This document shows, piece by piece, positions 13,708 to 22,430 of a stretch of 64,000 nucleotides of DNA. Origin of the DNA: Paracentrotus lividus (lineage: Eukaryota > Echinodermata > Echinoidea > Camarodonta > Echinidae); NCBI GenBank assembly GCA_940671915.1, contig CALNVZ010003430.1:18520168-18584167 (forward strand). Reading direction: 5' to 3'. Below the pieces are notes generated by a model that saw nothing but the letters and a program-made list of their open reading frames with translations, had not been told where the DNA came from and ran no database searches. Within the stretch, counting starts at the first letter, position 1. Every line of letters begins with the position of its first letter. The position numbers were made by a program, and so were the translations under genes.

Positions 13708-16700
13708 TCTTACTAAATTGTTTGTACATTTACCTTTCTTTATACTACCTTTATTTTTCTGCCTCACTTTATCTGGAATATTTTTGCTTCCTACATGTAT
13801 CTCTCTGTCTCCCTTTCTCTCTCTCTCTCTTTTCCTCTCTCCTCTCTTTCTGATCCACTGTCTTCTCACATTCGGTTTTCCTTAATTTTCCTTTCTTTGT
13901 TTTTCTCTTTTTCTCTCTTCTTCCCTTTCTTGTCTCTTTCCTGTCTTCTCTTTACTCTCTCTTTCTGTTTTCCTTTATTTCCCTTTCTTCTCTCTCTCTC
14001 TCTCTCTCTCTTTTGCTTTCTTCTCTTTACTCTCTCTTTCAGTTCTCTTTTATTTCCATTTCTTCTTTTTGCCTTTACCTTTTCACTCCCTTTGTTGTCC
14101 CTGAATTGTGACATCTCTGTAAAGGGGGGGGGGGGGATATGTAGCCAAATTTCTTTATGAAATTAATCCATTTTCCTACTACTTCTCTTCTTTTTTTTCT
14201 ACACAGAGTCATGATAATCAGTACTGGAATGCATAAACCTAACATTCCCTCCTTCGCTGGAATGGAATACACTGAAGGTTACGAGGAAATTTCTCTAGAT
14301 CGTGATGAATACGAGGGAAAGAGCGTCCTCATCCTCGGGCGTGGCAACTCCGCCTTTGAGACGGCAGACCACATCATCGGCTCGACCAACGTCATCCACG
14401 TCATGGGCCGGTCTAGGATTAAAATGGCGTGGGCGACCCACTATGTGGGAGATCTCAGGTATGACACTTCAGGTCTAGAACTTGGTTTTTATTTTGTTGG
14501 AATTAAATAAAATTCATTGTCAAATATGAGTGTCACACTAACTTGTTTTCAAAGGGGGTCTCTTCATACATATATATGTTCCTAATCATTTGTAGTGCAG
14601 TGCAACAAACCTTCATCTTAGTGAATTTCACCACTTTGAGCCTAAAATGTGACAAGATAAACAAGTTAAAAGTTTGAAGGTAGATACTTGCATGGTGGAT
14701 TCGTATACGCTGATAAGGTTTACGGTTCACCGTGTTTAAAGTTAATGTCCCTTATAATTCATTAGCCTGTCAGGAGCAAGCTCATATACTAGTAATCCAT
14801 AGTACCCTTATCAACATCACAATATTGATTTGTAATCTTACAGAGCTATCAACAATGGTTTATTGGATACATATCAACTCAAGTCTCTTGATGGCTTATT
14901 GGAGGCTGACCTTAAGGAACTCTCCCTGGTCAAACGACAAGATGGCCGCATTCAGCTCATTCCAAATAATGCAGCAGACATCAATGCGGTAGAAGTTGAT
15001 AACTTTGCGCTCCGAGAGCCTTATGACAAAGTCATCCGGTGCCTTGGATTTACTTTTGATTTCTCTATTTTTGAAAAGTGAGTCTCTTGCCTTTTGAGCT
15101 CTTTAATCCAATCGGTGTCAGAATAGTCCCTTCTGTGCACTGTATTTCCGATTCAATGAGAGCTTTTATGTTAGATCCATGTAACTTAATTCAAAATTTA
15201 TGTGACAGAGTAATACATATTTCAAGAATATTTCAATTTCTGAAATTCAGTTTGTTGAGTTAATTATGGCAATATTTCAAGGATCACTTGAAATATACAC
15301 TTTGAACGTCAGGATACCATGGGAAGATGATCTGATTAGATTTTGGTAGCATATGTTGAAGGTCAAGGGTGACAAATTTCAACTTTTGACACTTTTCATG
15401 GTATTGCCTTTATGGCGATATCTCAAGAACCCTTTGAGATATGTATGACCTTAATTGATGAGGTTGATAAGTAGACTAGATTTTTGGAGCTATAGGTCAA
15501 AAGTTATAGGTCACAGAGCTCAATTTCTTAATTTGATGGTTTTCAGGGGAGAGGCATATAGGAGATGCAGTCACATTGGTCTTGCTTTACCATTACTGAT
15601 GTTCTCATTATGTTTCTTTTAATTGTCAATCTACTTAGTTCTACTCGTCCCCAGCAAGGAACGAAGGAACGCACAAAGAAGTACCCTTTCATCAAGGCTA
15701 ACTACGAAGCGGCAGGAATTCGGGGGATGTTCTTTGCAGGAACCAACTCACATTCCATAGATTTTAAAAAGTCAGCAGGGGGCTTCATTCACGGTTTTCG
15801 ATATACAAGTAAGGAAGATCTGATCATTGATTTTTATGACTAAATAAGTTCATTATTGCTGATTGAAATAATCGCTAGAGGGTATTCATTTGTCTCGCAA
15901 TCTACTATGATTAACAAGGAAATTCGTGATCACTCTCGCTTACAAGTTCACGAGCTTTCGAGTGCCGCTGCAACTCTTTATCAAGTGACGAAAATTAACT
16001 GAAAACGTAGTCTATTTATACGAATCCCGCGGATTGCAACGCACCAACGCGGAACAATAGGCGGGCGTTGAGCCGCTATGTGATTGGTCGGGCGTTCACC
16101 AATCAGCGCGCCGATGGTGCGGGTGGGAAACAGTATGCAAATTATACAATGGCGGGCTAGCTAGCTTCCCGTGGACGCAATGGGGATTGGCTAGCTGACC
16201 GGTCCCTCGCTAGGGGCCGGGGAAGATCGGGTTGTCGTGCACTGCCAGGGGGTACTGTGACGTCGGATAGTTCGCATCCAGAAATCGGGGATATCAATCC
16301 CGCTGTCTCTGTTGAAGTTGTTAGGACAAAGACGTATGCTAATAGCCTCCTTAATCCTGCGTGTATACCAATGTCTCTCTTTGGCAACGCAATGTACACC
16401 ATCCCAATCGGGGCGGTGTTGCTTCTCCCAGGCATGTTCTGCCACTGCGGATGTGTCCGTTCGCTGTAACCGAACATCTCGCTTGTGTTCTGATATTCGT
16501 TCGACTATCAGTCGGGCTGTTTCACCGATATAAGACCCATCACATCCCTGGCAAGGAATGTTGTATACTACGCCATCACGTCTGTGATCAGGGATGTGAT
16601 CATTTCGTCATTTGATAAAGAGTTGCAGCAGCACTCGAAAGCTCGTGAACCTGTAAGCTAGTGATCACTTTTTGCGAGAATGATCACGAATTTCCTTGTT

Positions 16701-19700
16701 GACCATAGTAGATTGCGAGACAAATGAATACCCTCTAGCGATTATTGATTTTTATGTTTACATAGATCTCACCACCAAACAAAAAAACAAATCATATCTG
16801 ATATGTATGTGGTGAAATATAATAAGCCAAAATATGAAATTTATTGGCCACGATTTAAATCAAATTCGTCTAAAATCTGAAGATTTTTGGCAGAAAATAA
16901 CATTCAAATGTTCTTCATGATGACATGCCATTGTGATGAAAGAGCATGATAAGCTTATTTGATTGATATGAAATTGGTCAGTGAATCACAAGTATTTTTG
17001 AAGATATAGTAGGTTTTATGATATTTTGTATGTGATAATATTTGGGGGAATTCAATTGAGCTAGGTTATGTAAATATCTGACCTCAACTGTACATTTTGT
17101 CTAATATCCAAGTCAGAAATAGCTACCGGGTAACTTCTTTTTTTTTTTATTCACTGTATGTTAGTTTGGGTGTGAGATGTCGTTTGATCTTTTATTTTAA
17201 AATAAGGTATCATACGTTTTAAAAATCTGCTCTGTTTTCCAGCTCAAGCTCTACATCGTCTGCTTGAATGGCGGTACCACAATGAGCCATGGCCTTCTGT
17301 GAGACTGCCAATGATGGAACTATTGGATCGCATCGTTCGGCGATTAAACGAGGCATCGGGTCTCTATCAGATGTTTTATGTCTTGGCCGACGTTATCATT
17401 CTTCATAAGTATGTACTTTCAAAGTATACTGTATGATGTGTTCCACTTAATTACTTTTATTTTTACAATTTTTACAAGATCATCCTTGCAAAACTTTCCA
17501 CTTCAATATACGTGTAAGGCCAGTTATAGTCAGGAAAAGATAACAAAAATTGTAAAATTATCCACCTGCAAATTTCCCCAAATAGTGCAAAATCATGAAA
17601 CATGTATATTGATAATTGTGTATACAAAATATATGGCTTATACAGTACTAGTCTTATTTATAGGTTGTTTTGGTTGTCTAGGTGGGGGGGGGGGGTAGTG
17701 TTCACTATTAAGCAAAAAAATCTCTCAAAATAATGTTTTCAGTCCTATTTTCCTGTAGGGTTAGCATTCTCATTTTATTTTTAAAAAATGTAAATAAAGC
17801 GGCAAATAGCACTTTTTGCACACTTTGTAATAATGGGTTTCGTTATTTTAATTCACACTTTGTTTGCCAGTGAAGCTCAAAAACAATTAATTTTATCACA
17901 CTTTGGATTTATTCAGGGATACCATGGAGTTTGAATATCTGGAGGCATTCCCAACCCTTATGTTGCCGTGGTTAGAGAAGGCATCAGGTCACAACCACAC
18001 AGAGGTTTTGGTGATGATCATGGAGTATGGCAAAAACTTTTCAGGTAAGCTTATATTGATGTTTGATTATAATATGGTAATGTTTTTTGCTGTAATGTGT
18101 GTCTTTGGGTTATGCAAAAACCTCCTGTCTGTTTGTAAGTCTTTTTCCTAACCTTCCTATATCTTCTTCCGACTCTCTCCTTTTTCTTCTGTATTAATTT
18201 CTTTCTCTAACTCTCCTCTTCTACTCTTCATCTGTATCTTTCTCTCTCTGTCTCCCTTTCCCCCTAACCCTCCCCAATTACTTCATGTTGTCTCTGTTCT
18301 CTCCTCTCTTCATGGACACTTTTGTTTATCCCTTTCCCCTCTCTCTTTCTCTTTTCACATCTCTCCCCTTTTCTTCCTCTCTCTCTCTCTCTCTCTCTCC
18401 GTTCTTCCCTCCTCCTTCTCTCTCTCCCCACCCCCTCTGTTTCTGTTTCTTTTTCTCCTCTTCTCTTTCTTCCATGCTCTCTTTCCCTCTGTACAATCTA
18501 ATTGCCTTTCTTTAACTTCAGGAAAGTGTTGGTATCCTGGCTTCACTTACTTTGTCTATAGATGGGGCTATTGCATCTTTGTATATGTAAACATTGGAAG
18601 ACTCAGATATTATGAAACTTTTCCATGCAAGCTATGTATTGAAGGTTATTGGAACAAAAATACAGTGGTGTATCTTACATATATATTTTTGAGATAAAGA
18701 GAAGCAGTAATCTTCTGTTACATGTTTTTACATTGTTCAACATTGAAATAGATTATATTCTTTTTTCAACTTTAATATAAGTTCAGTCAAACATGCCTTA
18801 GTGGCCACATCTTCATGAAGGTCACTTGTCTATAGTGGCTTAGTCAGTGATTGACGAATTCATATATTCTATTTTAATGTATTTTTCTCACTGAATATTG
18901 TATTCTTTTCTGTATTATATTTCAATCTCTAATTGTCAATTTTCAGTTGATTGGTTTTAATTGATAAATTGGTTTGGTTTGCATTACCTGACTGCTAAAT
19001 GCTTATAAGTTAGCAACCAGGGGCCTACGTCTTTAAATCCTATCCCGTGGACTTGGTACTGGGGGTATGGCCTTGTCAAAGGGCACTAGCGTATCATCTT
19101 AGTTTCAAACCAGGGGTCTCACGTTACAATACCATCGCTCTACCGACTGATCAATCATGCCTCCTCCAATCGACAATACATATGTGACTCATCATATCAA
19201 AATCAGACACAAGTCGCTAGAAAAGAGTCAAAGGTTCCAACAAAATAATCCATTTGAAATGCTTTCCCCTAATCATTTATACTAATTGTTTTTACAGAGC
19301 ATTCAAGAAACATTGAAAATTTAGAAAATCCAAAAAATATTTCCCCTAAAATAAGACAATTTGTATTATTTTGCCAATTTCCTTGACACTGTGCTGAATT
19401 TGCTTGGCGACTTGTGTCTGATTTCGATGTGATGCATCACATATATTCAATTCAATTCTTTTGATTGCAGGAGCAGGCAAGGATGTCTTCCGGCAGGACA
19501 GAGCAGTTGGAGAGCCTCAAGACGCCCATCTCTCCAACTTCCTTCATCCTGTCATCTACCACTACAAGACCCTCCCGACTCTGGAGGAGATGAACAGCCG
19601 ATCCAAGTCAGAGACGCTTCCAAAACCAGATGCCTTGCATCACTTTGTTGAAGACTTCTTGACCAACTGGACAGCACCAACCAGGTAATGTTTGGCGTCT

Positions 19701-20736
19701 GAAATCCTAAATCCCTAAAATCTCTAAAATGGCAATGTTCCGACAATCGATCTAAGACAGAGAAATTTCCCAAACCAGACTCCATCCATCGTTTATTTGA
19801 AGACTTCTTGACAAACAGGACAGCACTAAGAAGGTTTCACTGTTTTTAGCACTTGGCGTTTGATGCCAGGAAGTTTAATTAAGCATTAAAAATCCTTCAA
19901 TTGGCAATGTTCTAAAACTGCCATTCTAAGTCAGAGACGCTTTTCAAACCAGACTCCTTACATCACTTTGTAGAAGAATTCTTGATCACTTGGACAGCAC
20001 CAACAAAGTAATGTTCGTCATTTGATGCCAAAGGGAAATAAAGTCTTAAAATCCCTCAATTAGCAATGTTCTAAAACTAATGTTCAAAGTCAGAGACTCT
20101 TCCCAAACCATACTCCTTACATCACTTTGTAGAAGACTTCTTGACCAACTGGACTGCTCCAACTAGGTAAATGGTTTAGCCATTAGCGTTTGACACCAGG
20201 AATTTTAAGAGGGAAATTGAACGCTAAAAATAATCTAAAATCCATAATTTGGTAAAATCCCTATATTGGCAATTTTAGAACATTGCCAATCTAATTGGAC
20301 AAAAATTCCAATTGAGAAACGATTCCTAAACCAGATTATACCTGTCTCTTTGTCGAAGATTTCTTGAAAAAAAGGGATGTCACCAACAAGGTAATGTTTG
20401 GCTTTTGATTCCTGGTAGGAATGGCAATTATTATGTATTTGTAGTTGAACATATTGTACATGTCTCATGATTCTATTAGATGCAATTGTTGGCCAAGTGT
20501 ATCTTTAGGATGTGATTATTTTACTTTAACCCCTCAGCCACATCCTTGTTTTCCGTCGCTTCCTGGAGAAGGTGATGGGGATTGACATGCGCTATTTCTT
20601 CGATCAGCAATGCTTCGAGATAGCCCTGACCCATACCGATCTACCACTGTCCTGCCAGCACTACTGGGGCAACGGCCAAGGATTGCCCGCGACTGAGGCC
20701 ATGCTGGAAAGTGTAGCTCACATGACTTGGTTCTGA
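3271..20736 (+). CDS. FOXRED2: FOXRED2 (ERFAD-like) FAD-dependent oxidoreductase, complete 9-exon model
   Basis: The model joins 3271-3608, 8300-8488, 14207-14458, 14844-15077, 15639-15808, 17243-17408, 17917-18044, 19471-19684 and 20538-20736. These total 1890 nt, or 629 residues plus TGA, with intron phases 2,2,2,2,1,2,1,2. The spliced product is colinear with vertebrate FOXRED2. It has an N-terminal hydrophobic signal peptide (about residues 2-23), the FAD-binding GAGPSG (38-43), the family signature RANTSGSF, a second dinucleotide-binding GRGNSA (about 220-225), and conserved [51 protein letters not shown] and [11 protein letters not shown] blocks. In vertebrates this luminal ER flavoprotein associates with SEL1L and OS9 and assists ER-associated degradation. 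The start ATG at 3271 has A at -3 and G at +4. The C-terminus is about 40-50 residues shorter than human FOXRED2 and shows no KDEL-like retrieval signal. Identification is confident; the C-terminal end is less so. Confidence 0.95.
3650..3712. repeat. Short hairpin (TTGCATAAA ... TTTATGCAA)
   Basis: A small imperfect inverted repeat with a GTTACC/GGTAAC core lies just after exon 1. It looks like a degraded miniature element. No function is inferred. Confidence 0.35.
3721..5860. mobile_element. 2.1-kb terminal-inverted-repeat element in intron 1, non-coding
   Basis: GGGCAGTTCCAAG at 3725 is matched in inverse by CTTGGAACTGCCC ending at 5856, and both are flanked by AGTA (3721-3724 and 5857-5860), a candidate 4-bp target duplication. 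Inside, GGTTACGGAGTGAC-like motifs recur near 3740, 3917 and 5483, with a more degenerate one near 4115. The interior is AT-rich with no transposase frame, so it would be a non-autonomous DNA element. Confidence 0.55.
6113..6722. mobile_element. Two back-to-back copies of a ~300-bp hairpin MITE
   Basis: CAATGGCCCATATTCAC and AAGGTGG(T/C)CTAAAGTTAAGCC open the unit, and the inverse (AGGCTTAAAGTT ... TGAATTCTGGCCATTG) closes it near 6418. A second unit starts at once and closes at 6722 with GAATATGGGCCATTG. Each unit folds on itself, and the two share the boundary TGGCCATTG. Confidence 0.7.
7309..7339. repeat. Poly-C tract
   Basis: A run of C in intron 1 that may be length-variable or misassembled. 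Confidence 0.8.
7547..8050. mobile_element. TTAA-flanked long-TIR foldback element, subfamily A, copy 1
   Basis: It begins TTAAAGGGGAAGTTCACCC and ends with the imperfect inverse (GGGTGAACTTTCCCTCTAA). Arms of about 170-200 bp pair across the element, including AAGTTATGAATATTCAAAG with its inverse, and reach CACGTGACGTCAC at the inner edge of the right arm. It has no transposase. TTAA ends recall piggyBac-type targets, but TTAA could instead be part of the repeat. Confidence 0.7.
8300..8488 (+). CDS. FOXRED2: FOXRED2 coding exon 2 (residues 113-176)
   Basis: The acceptor is TTCCATTGCAG at 8299 and the donor is GTATAT at 8489. It encodes [20 protein letters not shown] and [13 protein letters not shown], colinear with the vertebrate region between the two nucleotide-binding motifs. 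A GAT microsatellite begins within about 15 bases of the donor. Confidence 0.92.
8502..8776. repeat. (GAT/GGT)n trinucleotide microsatellite
   Basis: About 270 bases of GATGAT with GGTGGT interruptions, including a higher-order block GATGATGTTGGTGGTGGT present twice. The poly-Asp, poly-Met and poly-His frames on both strands are artefacts of it. Confidence 0.95.
8775..8828 (+). pseudogene. Decayed partial copy of FOXRED2 exon 2
   Basis: ACAGAGATCTCTAATGCAG followed by AAAGACATGAACTGGTC matches exon 2 at about 8392-8445, differing at scattered positions. In the exon frame it reads [15 protein letters not shown], against [15 protein letters not shown] in the exon. It lacks a polypyrimidine-AG acceptor and a donor, so it is probably not spliced in. 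It sits directly after the microsatellite, which suggests a local duplication mediated or later expanded by the repeat. Confidence 0.8.
9630..10140 (-). mobile_element. CR1/L2-like non-LTR retrotransposon 3' end
   Basis: The minus-strand reading at about 9935-10100 gives [25 protein letters not shown] and then FKSKL, the typical C-terminal block of CR1/L2-type reverse transcriptases. It is followed by a non-coding tail to about 9640 that ends in AT-rich sequence. The catalytic region is missing, so this is a 5'-truncated copy. Confidence 0.65.
10160..10910. repeat. Two diverged tandem copies of a ~375-bp AT-rich unit
   Basis: GGTATTAGTTGAGGGAATTAATC at about 10170 recurs as GGTATTAGTTTGAAGGGAATTAATC at about 10540. 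In both copies it is followed by a TTAATTAACTC(T/C)(G/A)AGTA(G/C)CCATT block and a GGAGG-rich block. Confidence 0.6.
11537..11960 (-). mobile_element. CR1-like non-LTR retrotransposon fragment
   Basis: The minus-strand frame reads [19 protein letters not shown], matching the LTYK-LNG-AP-YL block of CR1-type reverse transcriptases, then [12 protein letters not shown]. It runs in the same orientation as the 9630-10140 fragment, so the two may be parts of one element split by other sequence. Confidence 0.6.
12930..13080. repeat. GA-rich low-complexity tract
   Basis: Purine-rich sequence with (GA)n runs, densest at 13021-13075. Confidence 0.8.
13660..14062. repeat. CT-rich low-complexity tract upstream of exon 3
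   Basis: Several (CT)n arrays are separated by TTTC-rich sequence. The Leu/Ser-rich and Arg/Glu-rich frames here are artefacts. The tract ends about 150 bases before the exon 3 acceptor. Confidence 0.85.
14207..14458 (+). CDS. FOXRED2: FOXRED2 coding exon 3 (residues 176-260)
   Basis: Acceptor CTACACAG and donor GTATGA. It carries [14 protein letters not shown], the second dinucleotide-binding motif [14 protein letters not shown] and the WATHYVGDL block. Confidence 0.95.
14844..15077 (+). CDS. FOXRED2: FOXRED2 coding exon 4 (residues 260-338)
   Basis: Acceptor ATCTTACAG and donor GTGAGT. It encodes [20 protein letters not shown] and [17 protein letters not shown], near-identical to vertebrate FOXRED2 blocks. 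Confidence 0.95.
15250..15545. repeat. Two diverged copies of a ~150-bp unit in intron 4
   Basis: TTATGGCAATATTTCAAGGATCACTTGAAATAT at about 15262 is echoed by TTATGGCGATATCTCAAGAACCCTTTGAGATAT at about 15411. Both copies continue through a TTTTGGAGC/TTTTGGTAGC block and end in AGGTCA-containing sequence. It is a degenerate dispersed repeat. Confidence 0.6.
15639..15808 (+). CDS. FOXRED2: FOXRED2 coding exon 5 (residues 338-395)
   Basis: Acceptor CTACTTAG and donor GTAAGG. It encodes [20 protein letters not shown] and [13 protein letters not shown], the most conserved part of the C-terminal half of the flavoprotein domain. Confidence 0.94.
15826..16756 (-). mobile_element. Penelope-like retroelement fragment with GIY-YIG endonuclease, flanked by 13-bp target duplication
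   Basis: The minus strand encodes [18 protein letters not shown], then an [10 protein letters not shown] block and [13 protein letters not shown]. This is the GIY-YIG nuclease found C-terminal to the reverse transcriptase in Penelope-like elements (about 16575 down to 16200, open but 5'-truncated). Inverted flanks of about 130-145 bp (15867-15995 and 16605-16748) bracket it, resembling the inverted partial repeats of that class. ATTGATTTTTATG occurs at 15826-15838 and again at 16744-16756, a likely 13-bp target-site duplication. The reverse transcriptase is absent, so the copy is dead. Confidence 0.8.
17243..17408 (+). CDS. FOXRED2: FOXRED2 coding exon 6 (residues 395-450)
   Basis: Acceptor TGTTTTCCAG and donor GTATGT. 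It encodes [17 protein letters not shown] and [20 protein letters not shown], colinear with the vertebrate protein. Confidence 0.94.
17917..18044 (+). CDS. FOXRED2: FOXRED2 coding exon 7 (residues 450-493)
   Basis: Acceptor TTTATTCAG and donor GTAAGC. It encodes [16 protein letters not shown] and [12 protein letters not shown]. Confidence 0.93.
18165..18500. repeat. CT-rich low-complexity tract in intron 7
   Basis: TTTCTC/CTCTCT-rich sequence. The open frames on both strands are artefacts. Confidence 0.85.
19020..19170 (-). mobile_element. tRNA-derived SINE-like fragment
   Basis: Read on the minus strand from about 19167, TGATCAGTCGGTAGAGCG resembles a tRNA A box and D arm. GGTTTGAAAC about 40 bases later resembles a B box. 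A non-tRNA body with CTAGTGCCCTTTGACAAGGC follows. This architecture fits a tRNA-derived SINE rather than a functional tRNA. Confidence 0.5.
19177..19446. mobile_element. ~270-bp hairpin MITE immediately upstream of exon 8
   Basis: ATATGTGACTCATCATATC at 19180 and then AATCAGACACAAGTCGC are matched in inverse by GCGACTTGTGTCTGATT and GATGTGATGCATCACATAT ending at 19444. The right end lies about 25 bases before the exon 8 acceptor. Confidence 0.7.
19471..19684 (+). CDS. FOXRED2: FOXRED2 coding exon 8 (residues 493-564)
   Basis: Acceptor TTGATTGCAG and donor GTAATG. It encodes [34 protein letters not shown] and [15 protein letters not shown]. Its 3' half is the source of the decayed tandem copies downstream. 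Confidence 0.95.
19754..20400 (+). pseudogene. Four tandem decayed copies of the 3' part of FOXRED2 exon 8
   Basis: Copies lie at about 19754-19834, 19927-20011, 20087-20168 and 20310-20400. Each resembles the last 75-80 bases of exon 8 plus the following donor and intron sequence (GGTAATGTTTGGCxTxTGAxxCC). Copies 2 and 3 keep an open exon-frame reading ([37 protein letters not shown]) and a GTAATG or GTAAAT donor. Copies 1 and 4 are more decayed. None has an obvious polypyrimidine acceptor, so inclusion in mRNA is unlikely but testable. Confidence 0.85.
20538..20736 (+). CDS. FOXRED2: FOXRED2 coding exon 9, terminal (residues 564-629)
   Basis: Acceptor TTTAACCCCTCAG. It encodes [20 protein letters not shown], then [11 protein letters not shown], and ends [11 protein letters not shown] followed by TGA. 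Vertebrate FOXRED2 continues beyond this point to a KEEL-type ER retrieval signal that is not present here. Confidence 0.9.
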
Positions 20737-21267
20737 GAGGACAGCTCAATATGTCTTTGCCGTATACATTTTTTTTGGGGGGAGGGGGTCATTCGTCATC
20801 AGCATGTGTGCTGTGAAGATATTTTAAACTTGGCTTGATTCTGGTGATATGTTTTTCTTTAAAGGCATTTTAAACTTTTGTTTTCTTCTTTTTCTTCTGA
20901 TTTCAACCCAATTATGACTGGGGTTTATAACATCATATTCTTACCAGGAAAGGGGGGTGGTCAATTTGAATCCCCTCCCCAAAGGTGTCGGCAGTGGGAA
21001 ATTTTGCACAATTTTTGATGCACTTTCAAAGAGTGCCGCCTCTCTGATTTATACTTTATTATGATTTATGCAAATTAGAGATGTGTATTAGTTTTGGTAG
21101 CAAAAAGAAGGTTCGCATGAACTGATCAAACAGAAGTCTCACATTGTATGCATTGCTTAAAAAGATGTTTGTGGGATTGTGTGATATTCAAATTCATGAT
21201 TTCTGATGACTTTAATTTTAAATTTCCGAAGGAATGCTATAGAATGATTGTATTCTGCTTTTTCCTA
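20737..21267 (+). other. Presumed 3' UTR / intergenic
   Basis: AT-rich sequence after the FOXRED2 stop. No AATAAA was found in this segment, so the polyadenylation site is not located. Confidence 0.4.
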
Positions 21268-21269
21268 TG

Positions 21270-21753
21270 ACCCCTGTACGCCAATGGTAAATACCCAATT
21301 GTTCTAAACCCACTTTTACTAATGCCCGTTTGGCCTCCTCCCACATGGTCTATTTCCATTTCATCTGCTACCAATGTGTTCAATTATCTTTTGGTCTAAT
21401 CGCCACTTCACCTAATTACCATTTCATTTCCTCCCCATTTAGTCTAATGACCACTTGGTCTAATGTCCAATTGGTCTAACTCCAGTCGGTCAATTCCTGC
21501 AACAGAATTGTAATAGACCAAATATTTATTTGGGAATTAGACAAAAATGCAATTGGACAATTTGGATATTAGACGAATTTGGAATTAGACCAAGTTGTCA
21601 TTAGACCAAGTGAGAAGTAGACCAAGTATATATTAGACCAAGGTGAAGTTACAAAACTGTTAGTAGACCATATGGGTTTAGCCTAGTATGTGGTATTAGA
21701 CTATCGGAGAATTGGACCAACCGTTGTTAGACCAAGTGGATATAAACCCCGCC
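21270..21753. mobile_element. TU-like foldback element built of ~16-bp GGTCTAAT units, copy 1
   Basis: The left half is a run of degenerate units such as GGTCTAATGACCACTT. After the centre (TCAATTCCTGCAACAGAATT) the units appear in inverse (ATTAGACCAAGTG). The architecture matches that reported for the sea-urchin TU elements, whose outer inverted-repeat domains consist of short tandem units. A second copy in opposite orientation lies at 60688-61178. Confidence 0.75.
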
Positions 21754-22384
21754 AATGACTCTCTGTATAGATTTCATGGCGCTATGTTGTGTTATCGTGC
21801 AAGTCAATTCCCATTGGATTTACATGTTTGCAATGCTGCATTGATACTGTGTTCAGGGAGTCATAAGCCCAGCATTTCAATTTTGAAGGAAAAAAAAGCA
21901 GAAGAAAAATCTATATTTTTAATCTGCCTTATGGTTGACAGTCTTTCGAAAGATCCAGGTACTTTTGCCAAACATTTCACATTTTTTGTAGAATGCTTCA
22001 AAAAGAATAGATATATTTAGGAAGAATTAATATATTGAGGCTATATTACGAATGTTATTTAATTATCTTTCAACAAGAATATAATCTCTGTGTGAGCTAT
22101 TGTTTTGTTTTTTTTTTATCGCATTTTGGCGATAAGTTTATGAGGGGAAATTTCTAATTTCAGTTTAGCCAGAGAATTCTCAAGCACTTTGAATGGTTGA
22201 TCCGTAATTCGTTTAAGTGAATATGGGACACTATTTGTATAGAATCTTCATTCAAAATACTTTTTTTGTTGCAGTTGTAGTTCTTTGTATTGAAAGATAA
22301 GATTCAAAATTAATTGTGTCTTTTGTCTTTTTAACAAATGATGAAGACACTGGCAGTCAATAATGGATGCATTGGACGCAATCA

Positions 22385-22430
<46 letters not shown>

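Noticed and set aside
19085-19170. Possible tRNA gene
   Set aside because: A and B box resemblance is present, but the T-loop consensus is degenerate (GGTTTGAAAC) and a non-tRNA body follows. SINE-like is the better reading.
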